A DNA stretch of 64,000 nt, from contig NZ_JAALDK010000002.1 in the NCBI RefSeq assembly GCF_013366925.1, positions 496,001 through 560,000 on the forward strand, given 5' to 3'. The DNA is from Paraburkholderia youngii. Lineage in GTDB: Bacteria; Pseudomonadota; Gammaproteobacteria; Burkholderiales; Burkholderiaceae. The translations under genes were made by a program, and so were the position numbers. Numbering within the stretch: position 1 is the first letter of the stretch; each line of letters begins with the position of its first letter. This document shows, one piece after another, positions 44,169-53,488 of this stretch. The notes beneath the pieces were generated by a model. That model saw only the letters and a program-made list of their open reading frames with translations, was not told where the DNA came from and ran no database searches.

Positions 44169-45569
44169 ATGACACTCGACGAAAGTGCAAAAGCAGCCGG
44201 ACTGCTCCCGACCGCCGAACTGCTGCAGGACGCCGCGCAACGTGCGCTCGCTTATGTTCAGTCTGTGCATGACAGGCCGGTCAACGTTTCTACCCACGCA
44301 TTGCGAGGCATGAACGAATTCCGGCACTCACTGCCAGACGCCGGGCTGGATGCACGTGAAGTCTTGCGCCGTCTCGACGAGGCTGGGTCACCCGCTACCG
44401 TCGCGACAACGGGCGGACGGTACTTCGGTTTGGTGATCGGCGGGGCGCTGCCCGCAACCATCGCGTCGAACTGGCTCGCCACTGCCTGGGATCAAAACGC
44501 GTGTTTTCGATGGACCTCGCCGATCGCGGCAACGCTCGAAGACGTCGCGCTACGCTGGATCGGCGACCTGTTCGGCTTGCCGGACGACATTGGAGGAGCC
44601 TTCGTTACGGGTGCCTCGATGGCGAACTTTGCGGCGCTGGCAGCAGCACGCCACGCCCTGCTATCCCGCCTGGGCTGGGACGTAGAGGCGAAGGGACTCT
44701 ACGGCGCTCCGGAACTCCGTGTAGTCGTCAGTAAAGAGACTCACGTGACCGTCTCCAAGGCGTTGTCGATGTTAGGACTCGGACGCGAGCGGGTCATCGT
44801 AGTGCCAACAGATCACCAGGGCCGGATGCGACTCAGCGAGCTTCCGGAACTGGATGAGCAAACGATCGTGTGCATCCAGGCTGGCAACGTGAATACCGGA
44901 AATTTCGATCCGGCGCGCGAGATATGCCGCCTCGCGAGGAAAGCCGGTGCTTGGGTCCACGTTGATGGTGCATTCGGTCTATGGGCGCTTGCAAACCGTC
45001 AGTTCGACACTCTGACGGATGGCGTCGCCGAAGCCGACTCCTGGGCGACGGATGGGCATAAATGGCTCAACGTACCGTATGACAATGGCATCGTTCTAGT
45101 GCGCAGAGCTGCCACTCTGCGTGCGGCAATGTCGTTGAATGCCGCATACCTGGCAGAGGGCGATGCGACTGACCGGGAACCGTCGCACTACACGCCGGAA
45201 TCCTCGAGACGAGCGCGTGGCGTGGATATCTGGGCCGCGCTTCTTAACCTGGGCAGAGATGGCGTTGCGGGGCTAGTCGAACGTACCTGCCGCTATGCCC
45301 GAATGTTTGCCCAAGGTCTCGAGGCCAGTGGCTTTGAAATCCTGAATCGTGTCGTACTCAATCAGGTGCTCGTCTCATTTGGTACCCCGGAGATGACGCG
45401 CGCCGTGATTAACCGTCTTCAGGCCGAGGGGATTTGCTGCTGTGGCGGCACAGTATGGCAGGGCCGCGTCGCCATGCGAATCAGCGTCTCCAGTTGGGCC
45501 ACCACTGACACGGATGTGCAGACGAGCCTTCGGGCAATGATTCGCGCCGCGCAAGCAGGTATGCCGTGA
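44169..45569 (+). CDS. PLP-dependent group II decarboxylase/aminotransferase-fold enzyme
   Basis: 466 residues from ATG 44169. PLP-binding features: the LATAWDQNACFRWTSPIAAT region, cofactor-base residues in GGAFVTGASMANFAAL, Asp-Ala pair in AWVHVDGAFG, and Schiff-base Lys in SWATDGHKWLNVPYD. This is the fold of aromatic-L-amino-acid and glutamate-type decarboxylases (group II). The substrate is not readable. It starts 87 bases after the LysR stop on the same strand, so it may be a cotranscribed partner. It is followed by an EamA remnant that may once have exported a product. Confidence 0.82.
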   Translation: MTLDESAKAAGLLPTAELLQDAAQRALAYVQSVHDRPVNVSTHALRGMNEFRHSLPDAGLDAREVLRRLDEAGSPATVATTGGRYFGLVIGGALPATIASNWLATAWDQNACFRWTSPIAATLEDVALRWIGDLFGLPDDIGGAFVTGASMANFAALAAARHALLSRLGWDVEAKGLYGAPELRVVVSKETHVTVSKALSMLGLGRERVIVVPTDHQGRMRLSELPELDEQTIVCIQAGNVNTGNFDPAREICRLARKAGAWVHVDGAFGLWALANRQFDTLTDGVAEADSWATDGHKWLNVPYDNGIVLVRRAATLRAAMSLNAAYLAEGDATDREPSHYTPESSRRARGVDIWAALLNLGRDGVAGLVERTCRYARMFAQGLEASGFEILNRVVLNQVLVSFGTPEMTRAVINRLQAEGICCCGGTVWQGRVAMRISVSSWATTDTDVQTSLRAMIRAAQAGMP

Positions 45570-45670
45570 TGCCGTGCAGACACTGATCAGCAGCCTGGCT
45601 GCTTAACTGCTGACGATGGGGCGCGACGCATTTCCCGCGTCTATTTGTGGACTGATTGGTTCAGTTATCA

Positions 45671-45972
45671 ATGGACGCTATTCATATAGCAGCGGCCCAG
45701 CTTGTTCCTTTGCTGTGGGGATTTCAGTTTGTCGTCGTAAAAGCGGGGTTCACGGTGCTGCCACCGCTATTCTTCGCTGGGCTGCGATTTGCCGTGATTG
45801 CCGCGATTCTCATTCCCTTCGCGGCACGAATCCGCGGCCCCGAGATTTGGCCGATCCTCCTTATTTGCTGTTTCATGGGGGGAGAAATTTCGCGTGTTCA
45901 TTCATAGGATTGACGCAATCGCCGGCTGGAATTGCCGGGATTGCCAATCAGCTTTGGACGCGCGAGCGATAA
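45671..45972 (+). pseudogene. EamA/DMT-family transporter, N-terminal remnant
   Basis: From ATG 45671: LVPLLWGFQFVVVKAGFTVLP, then FFAGLRFAVIAAILIPFA and a third helix, the typical EamA (drug/metabolite transporter) N-terminus. A frameshift at the G6 tract 45877-45882 moves into a frame that continues NFACSFIGLTQSPAGIAGIANQLWT, clearly family sequence, and stops at 45972. Remaining eight helices are absent, with an unrelated hydrolase fragment following directly. This is a decayed gene. Confidence 0.7.
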
Positions 45973-46119
45973 CGGAGGCGATTGGTTTGTCGAGACGTAT
46001 GCCCGATTGAAGGACGCCCCCCCCGATGGGAGGTCCACGATATTCCGTGTGGTCACTCCATCATGCTGGATCGTCCGGCAGACCTGGCTGCGCAACTGCT
46101 GGCAGAAGCGACGCATTGA
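45963..46119 (+). pseudogene. Alpha/beta hydrolase C-terminal remnant
   Basis: Two frames across an 8-C tract (46017-46024): the first reads WFVETYARLKDAPPDG, the second EVHDIPCGHSIMLDRPADLA followed by AQLLAEATH and the stop. This is the C-terminal piece of an alpha/beta-hydrolase, with the catalytic histidine in CGHSIMLDRP. It begins right at the truncated EamA remnant, so a deletion has joined the two genes. Confidence 0.55.
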
Positions 46120-46164
46120 GGTTCGCGGTTCAGATTGCCTTTACACAATTCCGGACCAATGCAC

Positions 46165-46800
46165 TCACGCAACCGGTTTCTTGCGACGAGGTTGAGGCCG
46201 AGGCCATGCCGACAGCGCAATATCAGCCAGCCGCTTCAATATTGCCCTGCATGCCCCGTCACAGGCTTGCGCCGACATGCCTTGCACAACCGCCTCGTAA
46301 AAGCGGGCGAGAGCTTCGGTGTCGGTCTCAGCGGCAAGCTCACCCTCGGCGACGGCACGGTCGAAGCGTGCCTTGACGGCCTGGAACCAGGACTCCCGCC
46401 GCTCGGCGACCGTCCGTGCGACGGACTCGCTCTTTTCGGCATATTGAAGAACAGCCGTGGAAATCATGCAGCCGCGCGGCCTTCCGGGGTCGGTAAAGCG
46501 TGCCGCGGCGTCGTGCAGGTAGAACGCTATCGCGTCGTAGGCCGGCATGTCTCCTTGCAGCGCTTCCAGCCACTGCCCGTTCTCACGCTTGCTGATATGG
46601 TCGACCGCCTGTCTGTAAAGCTCCTCCTTCGAGCCAAACGTTGCGTAGAGGGATGGCGGCGGAATACCCATGGCCTCGGTCAGGTCGGCTATCGAGGTGC
46701 CCTCGTATCCATGCTCCCAGAACAGCCGCGCGGCGATATCAAGCCCCACGTCGCGCTCCAGCAACCTCGGTCTGCCACGTTTTCGGGCGGGGTGACTCAT
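46165..46800 (-). CDS. TetR-family regulator
   Basis: 211 residues. The HTH (TSIADLTEAMGIPPPSLYATF) with GSKEELYRQAV following is typical TetR/AcrR, and the start RKRGRPRLLERDVGLD is common to TetR_C_11/16-type regulators of SDR genes. The C-terminal domain contains RGCMISTAVLQYAEKSE and ALARFYEAVVQGMSAQA, a known regulator signature. It is divergent from the SDR at 46.9 kb, and the repeats between them make local regulation of that gene likely. The effector is unknown. Confidence 0.88.
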   Translation of the reverse strand: MSHPARKRGRPRLLERDVGLDIAARLFWEHGYEGTSIADLTEAMGIPPPSLYATFGSKEELYRQAVDHISKRENGQWLEALQGDMPAYDAIAFYLHDAAARFTDPGRPRGCMISTAVLQYAEKSESVARTVAERRESWFQAVKARFDRAVAEGELAAETDTEALARFYEAVVQGMSAQACDGACRAILKRLADIALSAWPRPQPRRKKPVA

Positions 46801-46804
46801 TTTG

Positions 46805-46867
46805 TAGCGATTCCTATAAAAAACATTGACAGCGTGTTTTCAGCGTCATTAATATAACGATCACTAT
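46805..46867. promoter_or_regulatory. TetR/SDR divergent promoter with repeated TARCGATYMCTAT
   Basis: TAGCGATTCCTAT (46805-46817) and TAACGATCACTAT (46855-46867) lie exactly 50 bases apart. Between them is a good promoter for the SDR: TTGACA (46826-46831), 18-base spacer, TAATAT (46850-46855). The repeats are candidate TetR binding sites. Confidence 0.55.
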
Positions 46868-46886
46868 TCAATTCGGAAAGGAGTGA

Positions 46887-47663
46887 ATGATGTCTGGAAA
46901 ACTTTCAAGCAAAACGGCCATCATAACGGGAAGCTCGCGTGGTATCGGCCGTGCTGTGGCACTGGCCTTCGCGCGAGAAGGAGCCGCGCTCATCGGCGTG
47001 CATTACGGCAGCAACGCGGATGCCGCTCACGCCACCGTTCGCGAGATCGAGGCCCTCGGAGCAAAAGCCGTCGCCATCAAAGCGGACTTGAACCGCGGGA
47101 AGGAAGCAACGGACAGTATCTGGGAGCAGTTCAAGGCAGCTGCGATTGCCGCCACGGGCGAACCTCGGCTTGACATTCTAGTCAACAACGCCGGCATTGC
47201 ACCCGGGATTCCCTTGTCCGAGACCAGTGAGGCGACCTTCGACGAGGTCCTGACGGTCAACTTCAAGGCACCGTTCTTTCTGATCCAGGCCGTTGCCGAT
47301 CATCTCCGCGACAATGGACGAATTATCAACGTTTCGACCGGCTTTACGCGTGTGGCCGCGCCAACGCATCCCGCGTACGCCGCATCGAAGGGTGCCGTTG
47401 AGACCCTGACGCTGGCGCTTGCTCCTGAGTTCGGGCGTCGCGGCATCACGGTCAATACGGTCATGCCGGGTGTGACGGACACCGACATGAATGCGGAGTG
47501 GCTTACCGTACCGGAGGCGCGCGCCGGCGCGGAGGCCATGTCGGTATTCTCGCGAGTGGGTCGACCTGACGACGTGGCTGACGTGATCACCTTCCTGGCC
47601 TCGAATGACGCACGCTGGACTACGGGACAGGTGATCGACGCGACCGGCGGCGCCCGGCTCTAA
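46887..47663 (+). CDS. Short-chain dehydrogenase/reductase (TetR-linked)
   Basis: 258 residues from ATG 46887, preceded by GGAAAGGAG. Motifs: ITGSSRGIGRAVALAFAREGA (cofactor loop), NNAGIA, the catalytic Ser in INVSTGFTR, YAASKGAVE (Tyr-Lys) and the family tail DVADVITFLASNDARWTTGQV. It is a classical NADP-type 3-ketoacyl-reductase-like SDR. Regulation by the divergent TetR gene is inferred from repeats. The substrate is unknown; such pairs often act on xenobiotics or secondary metabolites. Confidence 0.88.
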   Translation: MMSGKLSSKTAIITGSSRGIGRAVALAFAREGAALIGVHYGSNADAAHATVREIEALGAKAVAIKADLNRGKEATDSIWEQFKAAAIAATGEPRLDILVNNAGIAPGIPLSETSEATFDEVLTVNFKAPFFLIQAVADHLRDNGRIINVSTGFTRVAAPTHPAYAASKGAVETLTLALAPEFGRRGITVNTVMPGVTDTDMNAEWLTVPEARAGAEAMSVFSRVGRPDDVADVITFLASNDARWTTGQVIDATGGARL

Positions 47664-47790
47664 GCATTGCGCCCGGGATTAAGCACGCCGAAGTGCAGAA
47701 CTAGCGGCGACCTCGCAGCGCGCGGCAAGTACGAGCCCGGCGGTTGACTGCCGGGGTCTCCTTTTCAAGCAGGTTGTCCTGTCTCACGTT

Positions 47791-49749
47791 TCACAAAGAC
47801 ACCCCGATAACGAACGCATACGGGCGCAGCACCACCGGGCGAGTAAGCTCTACCGACGCGCTCCCCCGCATGTCGCCCGCCGCTCGCACCGTCTCCTCGT
47901 CGCTGATGAACGCATCGAGAGGCACATCCCGCCCACGAAACGTCAGTCGGACTGTACGCGCACGGTCAGTCAGATTGGCCACCACAATGCGAATGCGCCC
48001 TTGCGCGTCACGCGCGGCGATACATGCGACCGCGGACGGCTCCGCCGCCCTGACGGCAACAGGTAGCCTGTGTGATCCCGACATAGCGGCGAGCGCGCGG
48101 GCAACTACATACATCGGATACCGCGTCACCCCATCGCTGACGTCTGCGAGACCCCGCTCTCCCGTCAACGCACCCAGCGTCAATGTGTCGATCCGCGCCC
48201 CTTCCAGCGCCGCCGCATAGCCGGCGAGCCACGCGCCCCCGAACAGCGAGGTCTGGCGCGGATCGAAGCCGGCCATCGCAATGCGTTCGCGGTGCGGATT
48301 GGGCATCACGCGCGAGCCGTACGGATTCTGGCGCATGCCGATCGACACTGGTCCGATCGAGTAAGGCTGTGCGCCGATCAGCGAGCGGCATGAACGGGTG
48401 ATATGTGGAATGGCTTCGAGCGTTTGCATCACGCTACGATCGTCGGCCGCGTGGACGATCGGACAGGTCGCGTGAGTCACCCAGTCCACGAGTTCAAGCG
48501 GCGGACGCTTGCGATTGAGTTCAGTGAAATAGCTCAACATCCCGCCGCCGATCCGGAGTCCCGGCAAGGCCGCGCGCGCGGCGCGATAGACGTCGTCGAG
48601 GGCGGGACACGGCGGGCTGATGCTGCCCGGCGGATTCGACTGCCGATGCACGGACGGGCTGACGACGATACCGACGATCTGCAACCCCGCGGCCTCGATC
48701 AGCGCGGCCAGCGCATTCAGTTCGCGCCGCGGATCATCGGCGCCCGGCAGCGCGTATTCGAGCACGGCCGGCAGATTCGCGCACCGCCGCAAGGCCGCGA
48801 ACCGCTCGAGTTCAGCCAGCCCGTGGCCAGCTACCGGATCGAAGCTCAACATGATTCGTTGCGGGGCCAACTCGGCCAGCAGCTCAGGATGCGCGAGCGC
48901 AGCATCGATCTCGCTTGCGGCGATTGCGATGCCGAGTGCCGGCATCGTCTCGCCCCCTGCCAGCGCGAGGTCGAGCGTGATCGTCGTGAGGTCGTCCTGC
49001 GCCGGGATCGACGGCGCGCGTGCGCTGCCCGGCCAGACCCCGCTCCTCTCCGAGACGCTCAGCGTCACGCTCTGGCGCTGCGTGGAACCCGCTTCCAGCG
49101 TATAAGGCCAAGGCAACGCAAGCGGCCGCGAGTAGGTTTTGAACGATGCGTCAGACCAGTTACGCTGGTCTTCCATCTCGAACACGTCGCCGGTGAATGC
49201 GCAGCGCACCGTGAGCCCGCAGGCGAGATCGTGTTCGATCGCGAGGATGTCCTTGAACGGCTGCCACGGATCGATCAGTTCGGGAAACGCGGATTCCTCA
49301 CGTGTTCCGTCGCCATGCTCGACACGCGCCGGCGCGCCCGCCACGCCGTCGATAGGATGCAGCACGCAGAATCCACAGCGGGCCGTCAGAAAAGCATCGT
49401 GCGCGGTGACGGATGCGTCGAATCGCAGCACGCCATCAGCCGAACAAACGATGCCCAAATCGTAGTTCAGCACCTGTCCATCAGGATTCGCACACTGGGC
49501 CCGATAGACGAGCCGGAAGCCGTACTCGTCCTCGTCGATTCCGACGGCCGCCAGCAGCGGACGACAGGTGCCCCAGTCCTTGTCACGAACGAGGAACGCA
49601 ACCGAGCGGATCACTTCGACGCCGCGATAGCGAATCTCGCGCAACGCGCCGTCGACCAGCAGCGCCGACCAAGGGCCGGCAAGCACGCTGCGCTCCTGCT
49701 CCCTGGCCTGCGTGGTGCCGTATCGGGCCATCGCGAGGTCCACGCTCAT
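47791..49749 (-). CDS. apnL: Probable D-apionate lactonase (ApnL-like)
   Basis: 652 residues from ATG 49749; the first four bases overlap the stop of the dehydrogenase gene (ATGA). The protein has no domain that I can name by motif. It shows a beta-rich N-terminal half (SALLVDGALREIRYRGVEV, then DKDWGTCRPLLA) and a TIM-barrel-like C-terminal half (PALGIAIAASEIDAAL, RIMLSFDP, GGGMLSYFTELNRKRPP, PQ..YSIGPVSIGMRQNPYG). From memory this matches the family assigned as D-apionate lactonase in Paraburkholderia. It would hydrolyse D-apionolactone to D-apionate after the dehydrogenase step. It is the last gene of the large minus-strand unit. The function is by recalled family and context, not by motif proof. 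Confidence 0.6.
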   Translation of the reverse strand: MSVDLAMARYGTTQAREQERSVLAGPWSALLVDGALREIRYRGVEVIRSVAFLVRDKDWGTCRPLLAAVGIDEDEYGFRLVYRAQCANPDGQVLNYDLGIVCSADGVLRFDASVTAHDAFLTARCGFCVLHPIDGVAGAPARVEHGDGTREESAFPELIDPWQPFKDILAIEHDLACGLTVRCAFTGDVFEMEDQRNWSDASFKTYSRPLALPWPYTLEAGSTQRQSVTLSVSERSGVWPGSARAPSIPAQDDLTTITLDLALAGGETMPALGIAIAASEIDAALAHPELLAELAPQRIMLSFDPVAGHGLAELERFAALRRCANLPAVLEYALPGADDPRRELNALAALIEAAGLQIVGIVVSPSVHRQSNPPGSISPPCPALDDVYRAARAALPGLRIGGGMLSYFTELNRKRPPLELVDWVTHATCPIVHAADDRSVMQTLEAIPHITRSCRSLIGAQPYSIGPVSIGMRQNPYGSRVMPNPHRERIAMAGFDPRQTSLFGGAWLAGYAAALEGARIDTLTLGALTGERGLADVSDGVTRYPMYVVARALAAMSGSHRLPVAVRAAEPSAVACIAARDAQGRIRIVVANLTDRARTVRLTFRGRDVPLDAFISDEETVRAAGDMRGSASVELTRPVVLRPYAFVIGVSL

Positions 49750-50840
49750 CGCGTCCCCTTCGTGTCGGCGCCGAACATCTCCGACATCTCGATGCTGCGT
49801 CCTTGCCGCGCCGACAGGTAGGTCGCGTCGACGAGCGCGAGCGTCGCCAGGTTGTCGCGCCCGCTGGTGGCCGGCTCGACGCCGCGCCGCAGGCAGTCGA
49901 TCCAGTGTGACTGAATGCTGGCCACGCTGCCCTGAATCGCTTCCCAAGGCGCGCTCGCCCATGACAGCGCAGGCGGTGTCACATCTCGCAGTTCGGTTCC
50001 CGCGGCGTTGTGAATCTGCAACCGGTAGTCCGCGAACAGGCGCAGCGTGCCGGCCGAGCCATCCACTTCGATCAGCGTTTGCGGAAACAGCTCGCGGGGC
50101 AGCCGCGTCGCGTAACTGCAGTCGACGATACTGTTCACGCCCTGCTCATGACTCAGCATGATCGTCGCGACGTCCTCGCCGTTGATCGCCGGATTCACGC
50201 GCGATGTGCTCGCATACAGCCGCTTCACTTCGCCGAACAGAAACCGCGCGATATCGAGTACATGAATGCCGAGATCCTCGACGATGAAACGCTCGCCTTC
50301 GGCCAGATAAGGTTGACCGCTGAACACGTCGAACCCGGAGCGGAACGACACCCGCCCCCAGAACGGCCGGCCGATCTCGCCGCGATGCAAGGCCGCGCCG
50401 ACCGCCTGGATCGCGCTTTGCCAGCGGAAATTCTCGTGAACCATCAGCGGCACACCCGCGTCGTTGCATGCGTCGACCATCGCGCGGGCATCTTCGAGCG
50501 AGCGCGCGAATGGCTTCTGACAGATAACCGCGACTTTGGCCCGTGCGGCAAGTTCGACAAGCGCCTTATGGCTCGCCACCGTAGTGGCGATATCGACGAA
50601 ATCGAGCTGCTCGCTTTCCAGCAGCGCGGCGGCATCCGTATAAAGACGCTCGATACCGAACTCACGCCCGGCCGCATGTAGCCGCGATTCGTCGGCATCG
50701 CACAGCGCGACGATGCGCGCGTCCTCGATATCGCGCCACGCATGCAAATGGTTACGCGAGAAAAACCCGCAGCCGATCAGCGCGCCTTTGAACACGTTCT
50801 GCTCTCCGCTAGACATGGTTTGCATGCTCGCCGCACTCAT
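49746..50840 (-). CDS. apsD: Gfo/Idh/MocA sugar dehydrogenase, probable D-apiose dehydrogenase
   Basis: 364 residues from ATG 50840. The N-terminal Rossmann domain starts at GALIGCGFFSRNHLHAW. The EKP-type motif is QKPFA (Lys109-Pro110), followed by the C-terminal sheet with HENFRWQSAIQAVG and catalytic-His region EDLGIHVLDIARFLFGE. This family oxidises a sugar to lactone with NAD(P). The gene lies 3 bases downstream of the ABC permease and overlaps the next gene, so it is cotranscribed. In known apiose clusters such a protein converts D-apiose to apionolactone; that function is inferred here from context. Confidence 0.65.
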   Translation of the reverse strand: MSAASMQTMSSGEQNVFKGALIGCGFFSRNHLHAWRDIEDARIVALCDADESRLHAAGREFGIERLYTDAAALLESEQLDFVDIATTVASHKALVELAARAKVAVICQKPFARSLEDARAMVDACNDAGVPLMVHENFRWQSAIQAVGAALHRGEIGRPFWGRVSFRSGFDVFSGQPYLAEGERFIVEDLGIHVLDIARFLFGEVKRLYASTSRVNPAINGEDVATIMLSHEQGVNSIVDCSYATRLPRELFPQTLIEVDGSAGTLRLFADYRLQIHNAAGTELRDVTPPALSWASAPWEAIQGSVASIQSHWIDCLRRGVEPATSGRDNLATLALVDATYLSARQGRSIEMSEMFGADTKGTR

Positions 50841-50843
50841 CGC

Positions 50844-51926
50844 TCAAGCCCCCGTCGTCGCTTGCTTCTGCAATGCGAAGCGCTGCTGCACGCGCCGCTG
50901 GAGCTGGTCGACGACGACTGCCGCGACGATCACCACACCCTTGATCACGGTCTGCCAGAACGCGCTCACGCCCATCATCACGAGCCCGTCCGACAGAATC
51001 CCGATCACGAATGCACCGATGATCGTGCCGCCGATCTTGCCGCGCCCGCCCGACATCGAGGTGCCGCCGAGCACGGCCGCCGCGATCGCGTTGAGCTCGA
51101 AGGTCTCGCCGCTCATCGGATGCGAGGCGACCAGTTCCGACGCGATGATCAGGCCGACGATCGCCGCGCACAGCCCCGAGAACATATAGACGAACATCTT
51201 CACGCGATTGACCCGTACGCCGGACAATTGCGCCGCGCGCTCGTTGCTGCCGACCGCATAGATCTGACGGCCGAGCGGCGTGCGCCCGGCGATGTACGCG
51301 GCGAGCGAGCCGACCGCGACCAGCAGCCAGATGGTCAACGGAATCCCCAGGATGGTCGCCGAGCCGATGATCGGAAAACCGGTGGTGCGATAGTCCGGAT
51401 TGCCGGTCAGATTCGGAAACGTCTCGCCATTCGACGACAACAGCGCGGCGCCGCGCGCGATATACAAGGTGCCGAGCGTCGCGATGAACGGCGCGACGTT
51501 CAGCCGCGTGATCAGCAACCCGTTGATCGCGCCGACCGCGACGCCGCTCAGCAGCGCGACGATGATCACTTCCGGCACGCTCAGGTACAGCGTGTACTCG
51601 TCGCCGAGCGGAATGCCGTGCAGGATCAGTCCGCCCGCCACCATGCCGGACAGGCCGACGATCGACCCGACCGACAGATCGATGCCGCCCGCCACGATCA
51701 CGAAGGTCATACCGATCGCGAGAAAGGCATTGAGCGCGACGTGGCGCGACATGATCAGCAGATTTTCCCAACTCAGGAAGTTGTGCGCCGCGAACGAGAA
51801 GAAAATCACCACCGCGAACAACGCGATGAACGTGCGCAGCTTGAGCAGCAACAGAAGCGGCGCCTCGCTCAGGCTCGCGCCCGGTGCCTCACCCTTCAAG
51901 ATGATCGCCATCCGGTTCTCCCTCAT
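50844..51926 (-). CDS. Ribose-type ABC transporter permease (system 2)
   Basis: 360 residues; ATG 51926 overlaps the ATPase stop by 4 bp. The sequence has about ten membrane helices and the RbsC family signature GGIDLSVGSIVGLSGMV in the second third, then NGLLITRLNVAPFIATLGT and GRTPLGRQIYAVGSNERAAQLSGVRV (EAA-like coupling loop). It forms the inner-membrane channel for the sugar recognised by the binding protein encoded at 54.2-55.2 kb. It is in the same unit with ATPase and DUF2291 protein. Substrate probably D-apiose or a close branched pentose, inferred. Confidence 0.9.
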   Translation of the reverse strand: MRENRMAIILKGEAPGASLSEAPLLLLLKLRTFIALFAVVIFFSFAAHNFLSWENLLIMSRHVALNAFLAIGMTFVIVAGGIDLSVGSIVGLSGMVAGGLILHGIPLGDEYTLYLSVPEVIIVALLSGVAVGAINGLLITRLNVAPFIATLGTLYIARGAALLSSNGETFPNLTGNPDYRTTGFPIIGSATILGIPLTIWLLVAVGSLAAYIAGRTPLGRQIYAVGSNERAAQLSGVRVNRVKMFVYMFSGLCAAIVGLIIASELVASHPMSGETFELNAIAAAVLGGTSMSGGRGKIGGTIIGAFVIGILSDGLVMMGVSAFWQTVIKGVVIVAAVVVDQLQRRVQQRFALQKQATTGA

Positions 51927-53488
51927 ACAGTGATTGTGTCGGTGGATGCGCTCGCGTGAGCCGTGCGATGCCCGATCGCCGAGGCAGCGACGAGCGCGTG
52001 CTGGGTCGCCTCGGCCGCGTCGAACTCGGCGGTCAGGCGCCCGTTCGACATCACCAGAATGCGATCGGACAGCGCCATCACCTCTTCGAGATCCGACGTG
52101 ACGAATAGAATGCCGAGCCCTTTCACGGCCAGATCACGCATCACCTTGAAAATGTCCGCCTTCGCGCCGACGTCGATGCCGCGGCTCGGCTCGTCCATCA
52201 GCAGCACGGTCGGCGTGGTCATCAGCGCCCGCGCGATCACCACCTTCTGCTGGTTGCCGCCCGACAGCGAGCTGACCGGCAACCGCCAGTCGGCGACCTT
52301 GATCGCGAGTTCGCGGATGTACTGGCCGATCGTGCGCTGCTCACGCGCGGAATCGAGGTGAAAGCCGCGCGCGAATTCGGAGAGGCTCGCGATCGTCATG
52401 TTCTCGCCGATCGACAGCACCGGCAGCAGCGCATCGGTCTTGCGATCCTCTGGAATCAGCGCGATGCCCGCCGCGACCCGCGCCGCCACCGGCTTGCCCT
52501 GCAGCGGCTTGCCGTTGAGCACGACCTCGCCAGCCGCCTCGCCGTGACAGCCGAGGATGCATTCGAACAGCTCCGAGCGGCCCGCGCCCATAAGTCCGTA
52601 AATGCCGACGATTTCCCCGGCATGCAGCGTCAGCGACACATGATCGACCGTGAAGCCGTGGGTCTTGCCCGGCAGCGACACATCGCGCACGCATAACACC
52701 GCCGCGCCGCGCGCATGGCCGATCGGCCGCGAGAAATCCTTGGTGTCGCGGCCCACCATCTGACGCACGATCCACGGCACGTCGACCTGCGCCATCGGCT
52801 GATGACCGGTGATACGGCCATCGCGCAGCACCGTGATGTAGTCGCCGATGCGGATCAGCTCCTCCAGCCGATGCGAGATATAGACGATCGCGACGCCCTG
52901 CGCTTTCAGCTCGGCGATCACCCGGAACAGCACCTCGACCTCGGCCGCGCTCAGCGCCGAAGTCGGTTCGTCGAGAATCAGCACGCGCGCATCGTGCGCG
53001 AGCGCCTTGGCGATTTCGACGAGTTGCTGCTGGCCGATGCGCAGGTCCTCGACCAGCGTGTCCGGACTCAGATCGAGTTCGAGACGCGCGAGCAACTCAC
53101 GCACGCGCCGCCGTTGCGCGTCGATGTCGATGTGCACGCCGGCTCGGGTGATTTCGTGCGCGATGAAGACGTTCTCGGCAATCGACAGGTTCGGAAACAG
53201 ATTCAGTTCCTGATAGACGATGCCGATGCCGCGCTGCAGCGCTTGCGCGCTGCTCTCCAGTTCGATCGGCGCGCCGTCGAGCATCAGCCGTCCCGAGGTG
53301 GGCTTCTCGGCGCCCGCGATGATCTTCATCAGCGTGGACTTGCCCGCGCCGTTTTCGCCGACCAGCACGTTGACGGCCGCGCGCCGCACGGCGAAGTTCA
53401 CTTCTTTCAGCGCGATCGTGCCCGGATAGACCTTGGTCACCGCCTCGACCTGCAGAATCACCTCGTCCTGCGCAGGTGTCGCACTCAT
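51923..53488 (-). CDS. Ribose-type ABC ATPase (system 2)
   Basis: 521 residues from ATG 53488, which overlaps the stop of the DUF2291 gene (ATGA). The longer open frame to 53989 is antisense-like and not coding. Two tandem nucleotide-binding domains are present: first Walker A GENGAGKST and B LILDEPTSAL with signature LRIGQQQLVEIAKAL, second with LSGGNQQKVVIARAL and LLMDEPSRGIDVGAK. The second Walker A is degenerate (GLMGAGRSE), as in RbsA/MglA. It powers the permease encoded immediately downstream. Cytoplasmic, membrane-associated. Confidence 0.92.
   Translation of the reverse strand: MSATPAQDEVILQVEAVTKVYPGTIALKEVNFAVRRAAVNVLVGENGAGKSTLMKIIAGAEKPTSGRLMLDGAPIELESSAQALQRGIGIVYQELNLFPNLSIAENVFIAHEITRAGVHIDIDAQRRRVRELLARLELDLSPDTLVEDLRIGQQQLVEIAKALAHDARVLILDEPTSALSAAEVEVLFRVIAELKAQGVAIVYISHRLEELIRIGDYITVLRDGRITGHQPMAQVDVPWIVRQMVGRDTKDFSRPIGHARGAAVLCVRDVSLPGKTHGFTVDHVSLTLHAGEIVGIYGLMGAGRSELFECILGCHGEAAGEVVLNGKPLQGKPVAARVAAGIALIPEDRKTDALLPVLSIGENMTIASLSEFARGFHLDSAREQRTIGQYIRELAIKVADWRLPVSSLSGGNQQKVVIARALMTTPTVLLMDEPSRGIDVGAKADIFKVMRDLAVKGLGILFVTSDLEEVMALSDRILVMSNGRLTAEFDAAEATQHALVAASAIGHRTAHASASTDTITV

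Noticed and set aside
48403..49821. 472-residue plus-strand frame
   Set aside because: Antisense to the ApnL-like gene; arginine-rich shadow composition.
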